Assembly (NCBI RefSeq): GCF_036687315.1
Contig: NZ_CP144683.1
Span: 2,550,001-2,614,000 of the forward strand
Direction: 5' to 3'
Source of the DNA: Sphingopyxis sp. TUF1
GTDB lineage: Bacteria; Pseudomonadota; Alphaproteobacteria; Sphingomonadales; Sphingomonadaceae
Length of the DNA stretch: 64,000 nt
In this document: piece by piece, positions 8,890 through 15,894 of the stretch
Numbering within the stretch: position 1 is the stretch's first letter
Layout: each line of letters begins with the position of its first letter
The notes under the pieces: generated by a model
Seen by the model: the letters and a program-made list of their open reading frames with translations, nothing else
Told to the model about the DNA's origin: nothing
Database searches by the model: none
Position numbers and translations under genes: made by a program

Positions 8890-9560
8890 CGGACGAAGAG
8901 CTCGGTGAGCTGCTAAAAGATTGCCCGGCGTTGTTTCACATGGCGATGAGGGACAGTTGGCCGCTGATTCAGAAGCACGGGCTTCTTCCGACAAATCGCC
9001 TTCTCGAACTTTTTGATGTGGATCAGGAGACGCGCGCTGAACTCACCACTAAGCGGCGACCAGCGAGCTTTCCTATCGCGCACCCCAACGTTGGGTCCGC
9101 AACGATCCGCGATCAGATCCCGCTATACGACCACCACCTCGCTAAGTGCCTTCAAGGCGGCCTTAGCCCGATTGATTGGCATGCAAAGCTGAACGAGCGC
9201 GTATTTTTCTGGCTGACGGAAAAGCGTCTGCAAACGTTATTGTGCGCGGGCGCGTACCGGAAACAACAGCACGTCGTTCTCAAGATTAATACAGCGATGC
9301 TGGTTAATGATCATCGTGACCAAATTGAGTTGGCCCCGATGAACACGGGTTGCACCATGCCGTTCGCACATCCGCGCGGCCCGGAGACATTCCTTCCGAT
9401 TGATCAGTATCCGTATTCAAACTGGCGAAAAAAGGGGCGGTCGCGTCGTGAGGCAGTGGTCGAATTGACGGTAATTGGCGGGGTCCCGAATATAGCCGAC
9501 TATGTGGAGGAGGTTACAATTCGGAAATGCGGCGAGGATCCAGTGCCCGTGGAAACCTAG
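8886..9560 (+). CDS. DUF7002 family protein, possibly ADP-ribosyltransferase-like
   Basis: Fourth gene of the operon (224 residues). I start it at the GTG at 8886, which overlaps the upstream TGA by 4 bases (GTGA) and has AGGAG just before it; a TTG one codon upstream is possible. The sequence fits the DUF7002 family as I remember it: ALFHMAMRD at 15-23, HGLLPT near 31, a RVFFWLT segment near 103, a stretch ending in INTAMLV, then a conserved Pro/His block (CTMPFAHPRG, FLPIDQYPY) and a closing beta strand (VVELTVIGGVP). An early LFH, a GLLP turn and a central FFW strand resemble DarT-like ADP-ribosyltransferase folds, but I cannot place a catalytic Glu with certainty. Its pairing with a macro-domain protein in the same operon supports an ADP-ribose theme. 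Confidence 0.65.
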   Translation: MTDEELGELLKDCPALFHMAMRDSWPLIQKHGLLPTNRLLELFDVDQETRAELTTKRRPASFPIAHPNVGSATIRDQIPLYDHHLAKCLQGGLSPIDWHAKLNERVFFWLTEKRLQTLLCAGAYRKQQHVVLKINTAMLVNDHRDQIELAPMNTGCTMPFAHPRGPETFLPIDQYPYSNWRKKGRSRREAVVELTVIGGVPNIADYVEEVTIRKCGEDPVPVET

Positions 9561-9578
9561 GCCTGCTGACCTCGTAAT

Positions 9579-10088
9579 CTATTCCGCCGAGGCGCTGAAA
9601 TCGTGAACTAGTTGTGTACGCAAAGCGCTAACCGATTTAGCTAGATCGAGAATGTTCTCGACCAACGCATTCTGACTCTCCTCTGTCATTATGTCGGTTT
9701 CAAACCTGACTTCCGAGCCTTCTTTTACCCTGGCCGACTGCACAACTGGGCCATCGAATTTCAGGGCATCGAAAAGATACTGCGAGTGCGCAATACGATT
9801 TCTGGTCGATCGTTCGCGATGCAATCTATCGCGAGTTGATGCTGCGAGGTCGTCCCATTCGGGGCGGGATTGAGCGCGCACAAGTCTCTCATTTTTCAGC
9901 ATCTCTTGGCTGAGGGCTTCTACCTTATGGAAATTCGACATTGCGGCGAGCCGCTTTTGACTGCCGGTCCAATTCTCATGCCCCCAAAGCATCAATAAGG
10001 CTTGATCGATTAGTCCCTCGATGAATTGGAAGGCGATAAAATACTTCCCGATTGTTATGAAGAGGCGGTCTTCCATCATATTCCTCAA
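9579..10088 (-). CDS. Small HEPN-like hypothetical protein
   Basis: This 169-residue, mostly helical protein is convergent with the four-gene operon (18 bp between stops). It holds RNRIAH at 96-101, an R-x4-H motif as in HEPN ribonucleases, preceded by a basic helix (RDRLHRERSTR). The N-terminal half is amphipathic, with a possible dimer interface (FIAFQFIEGLIDQALLML). I do not recognise a named family. It stands apart from the Apea-type HEPN pair next to it by size and sequence. An N-terminal Met at residue 4 or 5 could be the true start. Function is unknown; an RNase or an RNase-inhibiting antitoxin would both fit the context. Confidence 0.6.
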   Translation of the reverse strand: MRNMMEDRLFITIGKYFIAFQFIEGLIDQALLMLWGHENWTGSQKRLAAMSNFHKVEALSQEMLKNERLVRAQSRPEWDDLAASTRDRLHRERSTRNRIAHSQYLFDALKFDGPVVQSARVKEGSEVRFETDIMTEESQNALVENILDLAKSVSALRTQLVHDFSASAE

Positions 10089-10128
10089 TGCCCGAATGTG
10101 ACAAAGCTATCACAGGCGCGTGCGACTT

Positions 10129-11040
10129 TCAGGCCAGCAGCTCGCGCGTCAACATGTCCTCGCTCGGCAACGCGGAACGGGCAAGGCAGGCCGACAGGCA
10201 CAGGATAAGCAAGTCCCATGCATCGACCCAATCGCGATGATTGAGCTTACCGCCATTACCATGCGCGGCTCGCGAACGCCGTCCATAGCTGCGCTTCGCT
10301 TCCTCATAGGTTTTGAGGCGATCGCTCCGCACTGGCGCGCAAAGCTGGCTCACCAGCAGACCGAGTCGAAACGACACTTCAGTCGAGACATTGGGGAACA
10401 GCGCCTCGATCCCTTGCCAGATATGTAGCAGCGATGAGGATAGGTCCGGAATGGCCGGCGCCGTCTGCAACGCGAGCCGGGCGGCCTTGAGCGGCTGATG
10501 CGCCGCTTCCAGTGCGGTCCAGCGCTCTGCGGCATCGACAGCATCGGCGAACGCCTCCGCCGTAACCGTTCGCTCCGCCCCCACCGTAATCGACTGGAAT
10601 GTCGGCTCGTGCAGCCAGCCTTCGATTTTGCCGTCCGCCGACACGAACCCGCTCTGCAGTTCGGGCGGCAGCTTGGTGCGCATCGTCACGGAATCGCGAT
10701 AGTTGATACCGCTGTAGTCGCGCAAAGTGTGCGTCATTCCGACCGGCATAACGAACGGCGACACCCATTTCAGGTACAGCATCACCTGCAGGACGCGAAC
10801 GCGATCCTGTGCGTTTGCGAAATCCGACGCATCCTTGATCTCGATTTCGAGGTGGCACGCGTTCAGGAACACGTCGAGCAGATGCCAGGAAAATTGCAGT
10901 TTGTGCGACGCCCCGAGCGTCGCGAAATCGAAAGTGGACGTTTCCCATTCGCGCTGGCGCAGTACGGCCCGCGCCGTCTCGACGGTCCGTGGCAGATCCC
11001 CGGGAGAAAGCGCGAGGCACGGGAAGAAATAGCTCGGCAT
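10129..11040 (-). CDS. Apea-like HEPN domain protein (downstream paralogue)
   Basis: A 303-residue protein and the second gene of a two-gene unit. Its start overlaps the stop of the upstream paralogue as TGATG, which suggests translational coupling. The N-terminal 190 residues are a variable beta-rich region. Residues 200-300 match the Apea-type HEPN pattern: LLHIWQGIEALFP at 204-216 and RSRAAH at 255-260, the R-x4-H site, followed by Gly. The neighbouring gene has the same arrangement (LLWSGIEGLL and RSRAVH) and is clearly a diverged duplicate. HEPN proteins usually cleave RNA or serve as their inactive partners; which applies here cannot be told from sequence. The pair sits in a defence-like island. 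Confidence 0.72.
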   Translation of the reverse strand: MPSYFFPCLALSPGDLPRTVETARAVLRQREWETSTFDFATLGASHKLQFSWHLLDVFLNACHLEIEIKDASDFANAQDRVRVLQVMLYLKWVSPFVMPVGMTHTLRDYSGINYRDSVTMRTKLPPELQSGFVSADGKIEGWLHEPTFQSITVGAERTVTAEAFADAVDAAERWTALEAAHQPLKAARLALQTAPAIPDLSSSLLHIWQGIEALFPNVSTEVSFRLGLLVSQLCAPVRSDRLKTYEEAKRSYGRRSRAAHGNGGKLNHRDWVDAWDLLILCLSACLARSALPSEDMLTRELLA

Positions 11041-11900
11041 CAGTCGTGAACGCTGGCGATGCTAGGGGCCAGCGACACGCTGGCCGCTCGCTCATCCAGC
11101 TCCTTTGCGCTCGGCACCCGGCCAAGTTCCACGCATTTGCGTAGCAGGGTGAGCAGTACATCGCCCGCCAGTTCATATCCCTGTTGCAGAATTTCTGGTT
11201 TCGCGATGCTGCCATGTACGGCGCGCGAGCGCACGTCATAGCCTTTCTTGACGCGCTCGAAGTAAAGCGCCTTCTCCGCAGGGGTGCCGTCAAGCAAGAT
11301 GGACGCGTGTAGTGCGATGCGCCGCCGCAGCTCGGAATCGACATCGAGCAGCCCCTCGATGCCCGACCAGAGCAGCATGATCTTGGCATCGTCGTCAAAA
11401 AGATAGTGCGCGTTACCGTAGCATCGCACAGCTTTCTGGAAACGGTTCTCATTGAGCAGGCCATGAAACGCATCGAAATGCACGGTGGCCCAGCTGAGGT
11501 CATTATCACCGGCAGGTGCGACGCTTGGTAAGCGATGGATCACGAGGTTGCGATTTGCGAGCGTGAATCGCGTGCCATGATTGGCTGCGCAATAGAGAGG
11601 CATCACCGGACGCCGACAAGCCAACGCAAGCAGATGGAAAATCCAGAGCGCGTTCCACGCCTTCTCTGGTAGGGTTTGGCCACCGTTATCGTCGATAATT
11701 CGCAGGGAAAAATCAGCGAGCGGTTCCATCGACATGACATTCAGCGTCTCGCGAAGTTCGCCAACTGTCCGGCTACCGAATGAGCTGTCGTTGGTTGGCG
11801 CTTGGCCCGACACGATTATGCCGGGCGCTATCTCACGCTCGGCCTCAATCGTAATGCCGTGCCCGACCAAATTTACGAAACCTGCAGTGCCGACGTCCAT
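11040..11900 (-). CDS. Apea-like HEPN domain protein (upstream paralogue)
   Basis: A 286-residue protein, first of the coupled HEPN pair. I start it at the ATG at 11900, which has an AAAGG-type ribosome site just upstream; the frame stays open to 12059, but the extra 53 residues are rich in Cys, Arg and Pro and look non-coding. The C-terminal domain holds LLWSGIEGLLDVD at 176-188 and RSRAVH at 224-229, the HEPN R-x4-H motif. The N-terminal half resembles the paralogue only in outline (a hydrophobic helix at about 82-96). Both genes keep the catalytic Arg and His, so neither looks like an obvious dead partner. Function is inferred from fold only. Confidence 0.7.
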   Translation of the reverse strand: MDVGTAGFVNLVGHGITIEAEREIAPGIIVSGQAPTNDSSFGSRTVGELRETLNVMSMEPLADFSLRIIDDNGGQTLPEKAWNALWIFHLLALACRRPVMPLYCAANHGTRFTLANRNLVIHRLPSVAPAGDNDLSWATVHFDAFHGLLNENRFQKAVRCYGNAHYLFDDDAKIMLLWSGIEGLLDVDSELRRRIALHASILLDGTPAEKALYFERVKKGYDVRSRAVHGSIAKPEILQQGYELAGDVLLTLLRKCVELGRVPSAKELDERAASVSLAPSIASVHD

Positions 11901-12423
11901 CCTTACCTTTCCGAAACAAGGGCGCGCGCAGCGATACGCAACCGAACAGCAACTGCGAGCGAGGGCGACGGGACCGAATGCCCTAATGATCCTCTCGCTC
12001 ACTTCCTTCCGACAGGCAATATGGCCCGGCTTCTTTGGTCGGATGGGCCGACATGCCAAAGAATAGATGTTGCTTGGCGCGATGCCGCCGGCCGCCCACG
12101 TGACCAGACACGAAACCGACTAACCTGGAAACAAATAAGCCATCAATCGTCTGCGATGGAACGGCGCCCTGCTCTTTTCGCGTAGATTGCCAGTGAGCCC
12201 GTTGGCGTTTTCAGGTTGTCGCGGCTTGGTAAAAGCGAATGTCCGCTTACTCTGATTGCCGCCCAAAAGCCGCCTGTCTCAAATCGGCCAATCAAGTCCG
12301 GTCGGCGAATCAGCATTTCGATCTCTGGCGGCTAGCTTGGGAGGAGTGCGAATCTAGAGGTAATTGTCAGCGATCGCGAACTATGATCTTCCACAAGCTC
12401 GAAGACCACTGCGGGAGGGGGCT
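11901..12423 (+). other. Intergenic stretch between HEPN pair and membrane protein gene
   Basis: About 520 bases without a supported gene. The left part may hold the promoter of the HEPN pair on the minus strand, the right part the promoter of the small membrane protein. Open frames here have no family resemblance and no clear ribosome site. No insertion sequence ends or tRNA gene were seen. Confidence 0.4.
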
Positions 12424-12780
12424 ATGGTTTGGTTCAGATTATTTCTTGGGGCGTGCCTGCTGTCGATCCTCGTCTACACCGGCGTCACGATCCATGCGCA
12501 CGGAAGGAATCTGCTGCCGATATTCTTCGGTGACATGGCTGCCATGGCTTGGCCTGGCCAGTTCAATTTTGACTTTTTCACTTTCCTTCTGCTTTCGGGG
12601 CTTTGGACCGCCTGGCGAAACGGCTTCACCCTTGGCGGCCTTGCGCTCGGGCTCATCGCAGTATTCGGCGGAATGCTATTTCTATCGATCTATCTGATTA
12701 TTCTTAGCTATCGTCATAAGGAGAATATCAGCGAGATGATGCTGGGAGCCGAGCGCGTGCGCAGGCTAGCTGCGAGGTAA
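12424..12780 (+). CDS. Small inner-membrane protein, function unknown
   Basis: A 118-residue protein with three predicted membrane spans: about 3-21 (FRLFLGACLLSILVYTGVT), 48-62 and 72-95. The ATG at 12424 is preceded by GGGAGGGGG five bases upstream, a strong ribosome site, so I prefer it to the ATG at 12364. Similar short proteins with the LLPIFFGDMAAMAWPGQFN pattern occur in many proteobacteria under no functional name, as far as I recall. It stands alone, with no partner in the same direction. It is unlikely to be a toxin, since it resembles a conserved housekeeping-type membrane protein. Confidence 0.7.
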   Translation: MVWFRLFLGACLLSILVYTGVTIHAHGRNLLPIFFGDMAAMAWPGQFNFDFFTFLLLSGLWTAWRNGFTLGGLALGLIAVFGGMLFLSIYLIILSYRHKENISEMMLGAERVRRLAAR

Positions 12781-13094
12781 CGTCCGCCTTCGCATGGAGC
12801 GGCTCCAATTGCGGACTGACCGCTACCGGCCAGAGTTGGCGGTTTCGGCCGTTGGCGGGACAACGCTTCCGATGGCCAAAAAAACAGGGGGGAAGCGGAT
12901 GTCAATTAGACTTGTATAGAGCTGCCGATCTTCCCGTCTCCACCGCCGCGGCCAAATGGGGCGACCGTTCCGCCGCAAACGCGGCATGGCACAAGCAGCC
13001 GAACGACGGTGATCCTGCCCGATCTCACGTGTCTGGACGTCTCCGGTCCTCGCGTCAGACGACCCGCCCTGGTCAGCACGCTACAGCCTCGAGC
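12781..13094 (+). other. Intergenic stretch, no gene seen
   Basis: About 310 bases between the membrane protein gene and the convergent DUF3037 gene. I see no domain-bearing frame, no tRNA and no clear terminator hairpin with a T-run. A longer open frame on the plus strand across 12852-13394 is the shadow of the DUF3037 gene. Confidence 0.4.
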
Positions 13095-13481
13095 CTAGAG
13101 GTAACGAAGCGACAGGCGGTCCATTTCTGCCTCCAGAGTGAGATATGTCCATGCCCCATGAACCTCGGAGCATTGAATAAGTGCACTTTTAGGTGCGACA
13201 AGCCACTGAAATCGGTTCCGCCATCGCAACTGTTGATCGGAGTCGGGCCAGGGGCCTTGGCAAATGGCACCGATGCGCGAGAGGTGTTGCTCAACCATCG
13301 CCCAGTCGACACCGGGCCAAAGGCCATGAAACCGAGTGAGATTCCGGCGCGGGCGAAACGCGAGATACTCCACATCGATCCCGGACATCAGTAGCCCGAC
13401 GTTCACGAACTCCCCACGCTCCATTGAAGGGACGACGCGTACAGTCGCATATTCATACTCCAGAGCCTCTGCATCCATCAT
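13095..13481 (-). CDS. DUF3037 protein, partner of HipA-like kinase
   Basis: A 128-residue protein of the DUF3037 type: an early YEYATVRVVPSMERGEFVNVG (given here in part, about residues 8-28) followed by AFRPRRN and a C-terminal aromatic stretch. The ATG at 13481 overlaps the stop of the upstream HipA-like gene as ATGA, so the two are translationally coupled. DUF3037 genes are, from memory, commonly found next to HipA-family kinases, but the biochemical role of the family is not known to me. The conserved Met-Glu-Arg-Gly-Glu turn is intact. It may be the cognate regulator or substrate of the kinase. Confidence 0.75.
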   Translation of the reverse strand: MMDAEALEYEYATVRVVPSMERGEFVNVGLLMSGIDVEYLAFRPRRNLTRFHGLWPGVDWAMVEQHLSRIGAICQGPWPDSDQQLRWRNRFQWLVAPKSALIQCSEVHGAWTYLTLEAEMDRLSLRYL

Positions 13482-14284
13482 AGAGTCCTGTAGGCCGATC
13501 TGACATCGTCGCAAAAGGTCTGCGCGCGGAGCGACCGCTCCTGAAGATAGTTTGCGTACCACAGCCGCCAACTGTCGGCATCATGGTTCGCCTTCAGACT
13601 TTCCGGCATCCATTCTTCGGGCAAACCGGCCGTCACCTCCATACAAAGCTGCGCATCGATCCGGGCGCGACAAAAAGCATCTGCTTCGTCGAACTGCGTC
13701 GCTTCGCGTAGCAGAATGTGGTCCTTGACGAATTCCGCCCCGCGATCAACTTCGGCGCAGGCCTTATCCTTCCACCCATGATGGAAGAAGAATGCCGCGC
13801 CATGATCGATGAGCCAGATATCGCCGTGCCAGCTGAGCAAATTCGCATTACGCCATGTCCGATCCACATTGCTTGTGAACGCATCCAGCCACAATATTCG
13901 CGATGCGGATGTAGGGTCGATACGGTCGGCATGAGGATCGAACGTAGCGGCTCCCTCGAGATATTGCAGAGCGAAATTCGTTCCGACGCTTCGCTCGAGC
14001 AACTCTTTAATGTCGGGATCGCGTTCGGTCCTGCTCAACGCGCGGGGCACATCGATATGTGCGCAATGGGGGATGTTGAGATCGAGCGCGCGCGCAAGGC
14101 CGGCTACGATATGCTCGGCAACCAGCGCCGCGGCGCCTTGCGCAGCACCGCGAAATTTTGTGATCCAAACTGTTTGCGCGTCATCTTCAACGAGAGCAGG
14201 CAATGAGCCCCCCTCACGCATCGGTGCGATGTAGCGGGCGGCGCTGACCTGCCTCGCCGAATAATTCATTCCGTCCAGCGGCAC
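13478..14284 (-). CDS. HipA-family kinase-like protein
   Basis: A 268-residue kinase-like protein, first of a coupled pair with the DUF3037 gene. Visible kinase landmarks are Lys43 in WITKFRG (ATP anchor), NVDRTWRNANLL at 139-150 with the catalytic Asp141 and metal-binding Asn, and LIDHG at 158-162 replacing the DFG motif. It is much shorter than HipA (about 440 residues) and lacks the N-terminal subdomain, as is usual for the group found with DUF3037. HipA-like kinases can phosphorylate tRNA synthetases and cause dormancy. Here a toxin role is inferred only; no HipB-like repressor is present. An alternative start lies at codon 6. Confidence 0.75.
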   Translation of the reverse strand: MPLDGMNYSARQVSAARYIAPMREGGSLPALVEDDAQTVWITKFRGAAQGAAALVAEHIVAGLARALDLNIPHCAHIDVPRALSRTERDPDIKELLERSVGTNFALQYLEGAATFDPHADRIDPTSASRILWLDAFTSNVDRTWRNANLLSWHGDIWLIDHGAAFFFHHGWKDKACAEVDRGAEFVKDHILLREATQFDEADAFCRARIDAQLCMEVTAGLPEEWMPESLKANHDADSWRLWYANYLQERSLRAQTFCDDVRSAYRTL

Positions 14285-14760
14285 TTTAAATTCCTATCAT
14301 GTTTCTGCATGTCGCTAGCGCCGATACGCCAACCCCAAAATCCCTAGGATTCTTTCTCGAAATATCCGGCGAGGATTTGCTTTGCCTGGTCGCACCGGCG
14401 GTGGGCAGGGGTCCGACGCTCATTTTTAGAGGCGCACGGATGCGTGTCGAAACAGGCGCCAGGGAGCGTAGCTCCGCGCCGCCAATATCCGATCCGTTCC
14501 AGCATGCGAACGTTTTCAAGTGTGGCGGATCAACCGCGAGCACGACACATATGCGTTGCGCCGCCACACGTAGAAAGGCGCGGCCAGCATCTACGACTTG
14601 TCGTCAAGATGCTGTGGGCAGACTTTGGAGCCGGAAGGGGCGTCGAAGGGAGGCTGAGAATCGCGATTGGTCGAGCTTTCATCGGGAATAGGTGTTTTCA
14701 AATGGTGTAGTGTATGCAAATATATATTGGTATGTTTATATCTGTCAATTCGGAGTCATC
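14285..14760 (+). other. Intergenic stretch, no gene seen
   Basis: About 475 bases between two genes that diverge from it. It probably carries the promoter of the HipA-like unit on the minus strand and, near 14700-14750, an AT-rich promoter-like segment for the GIY-YIG-like gene. Weak open frames on both strands have no recognisable motif. Confidence 0.4.
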
Positions 14761-15105
14761 ATGAGCCGCAAAAGGGAGTTGAAACGCGCCTATCGTGAGC
14801 GCCAACGTCATCTCGGACTTGTTGAAATCAGCTGTGCGGAGTGCGGCAGGCTTTGGCTCGATCTCAGCATGACGCCGGAGACCTACAAAAACGGGCTTCT
14901 CTTCAAGCTGCAAGCTGGCCTTCATCCAAATCCCCGCATGAGCGCCTGCTTTGCGGCGCATCAAGACGCCTTGACGGTTGTAATCCGTGAGCAGTTACCA
15001 TTTGAGGATAGCAGCCTGAGTGAAGTGCAGGCGATAATCGAGGATGAGCTGCGCCTGCGCGCGACACCCGGCACTGAAATTCTGGTGCGGCTACCTCGCT
15101 TTTAA
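14761..15105 (+). CDS. Degenerate GIY-YIG nuclease family-like small protein
   Basis: A 114-residue protein. The ATG at 14761 has GGAG nine bases upstream; the longer frame from 14692 adds a non-coding-like tail. The pattern KRELKRAYRERQRHLG at the N terminus, then a short strand with a Cys pair (CAECG), an N-G-L-x-F segment (NGLLFKLQAG) and HPNPRMSACFAAH resembles short proteobacterial proteins that databases label GIY-YIG nuclease family. The GIY and YIG residues themselves are not preserved here, so nuclease activity is doubtful. It is preceded by an AT-rich region and followed by the catabolic island, and may be a boundary gene. Confidence 0.55.
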   Translation: MSRKRELKRAYRERQRHLGLVEISCAECGRLWLDLSMTPETYKNGLLFKLQAGLHPNPRMSACFAAHQDALTVVIREQLPFEDSSLSEVQAIIEDELRLRATPGTEILVRLPRF

Positions 15106-15437
15106 ACGCGGTTTCAGCCGGGTTGCCGGGCCTACTCGTTCGCAACGCACAACCCGCGGATCGCTTGTACTAATATCGCGGGGCGATTTGGCCCAGTCCA
15201 AACTCGGCGATTCCGACATGTTCTGATCAATCGGGGACGGCGGCGCCGATGGGGTGCCGCTCGGCCCGCACCGTAGGTGCCGCCACGATATCGGCAACAT
15301 CACTTGACGTGAAATACAGATACTATAATGTATATGAAATCGATTCTGTATGAAAGTCGGATTGGGATGATGCTGGCCTGTTCCGGACGCCGCTACCTCT
15401 TCTGCGGCGGCAAAGCTAGCAAATGGGCAGCGGAGGG
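15106..15437 (+). other. Intergenic region carrying catabolic promoter and operator
   Basis: About 330 bases. The right half is AT-rich and holds TTGACG at 15304 and TATAAT at 15324 (14 bp apart, short for a sigma-70 promoter) together with a palindromic operator. The left half shows nothing I can name. Confidence 0.5.
15311..15336. promoter_or_regulatory. Palindromic operator, motif A site 1
   Basis: Arms GAAATACAGA and AATGTATATG flank the centre TACTAT. The left arm and the first half of the centre share a 12-base identity (AAATACAGATAC) with the site before the TonB receptor gene at 34603-34628. It overlaps the TATAAT box before the DUF35/thiolase unit, so a repressor bound here would block transcription. 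Confidence 0.6.
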
Positions 15438-15866
15438 ATGGATTTGAACGATGTAACGGTAAGCTCGACGGCACGTCCGATCGTCGGTTATCTCAAAGTA
15501 TCGAAGGAGGGGGAACCCTATCTTTGCGGGACGCGCTGTGAGAGCTGCGGCGAGATATTTCTCGGGCCCCGTCGCGCTTGCGGCAGGTGCGGGGGGCAGG
15601 ACTTCGCCGAAACGCGCCTTGCCCCTCGGGGCCGCCTCTACAATTACACTGTCGTTCATCGCAGCTTTCCTGGCGTGCCAACGCCGTTCGTCTCCGCGAT
15701 CGTCGAACTTGACGGCGGCGGCGTGATCAAGGGCACGCTCGAAGGTGTCCCGCCCCGCCATGATGCGGTGCATTTCGATATGCCAGTTCGGCTGGTCTTC
15801 AAGGAAATCGCTGCCGCCGGAGCCGACGAGGAGCCGTTCCTCGGCTTTTCATTCCAGCCTCTCTGA
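15438..15866 (+). CDS. DUF35 OB-fold/zinc-ribbon protein, thiolase partner
   Basis: A 142-residue protein with a zinc ribbon (CESCG at about 35-39 and CGRCG at about 48-52) followed by an OB-fold (GRLYNYTVVHRSFPG, then PFVSAIVELDGGGVIKGTL). Such DUF35 proteins bind acyl-CoA thiolases or SCPx-like aldolases and complete their active sites. The ATG at 15438 has GGAGG directly before it; an ATG at 15423 is less well spaced. It lies 28 bp before the thiolase gene, which fits a two-subunit enzyme. In steroid catabolism the comparable pair is Ltp2 with the DUF35 part of ChsH2, but the substrate here is unknown. Confidence 0.85.
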   Translation: MDLNDVTVSSTARPIVGYLKVSKEGEPYLCGTRCESCGEIFLGPRRACGRCGGQDFAETRLAPRGRLYNYTVVHRSFPGVPTPFVSAIVELDGGGVIKGTLEGVPPRHDAVHFDMPVRLVFKEIAAAGADEEPFLGFSFQPL

Positions 15867-15894
15867 CACGGCCGACCAGCCAGAAGGAAGAATC

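Noticed and set aside
12852-13394. 180-residue plus-strand frame
   Set aside because: Mostly the antisense shadow of the DUF3037 gene, with no domain and no ribosome site.
14299-14691. Plus-strand frame in the gap after the HipA-like gene
   Set aside because: Composition is biased and no family is recognised; overlapping frames on both strands look equally random.
15304-15329. Standard sigma-70 promoter TTGACG/TATAAT
   Set aside because: Not given as a separate feature: the 14-bp spacer is too short for confidence, although the TATAAT overlaps the operator.
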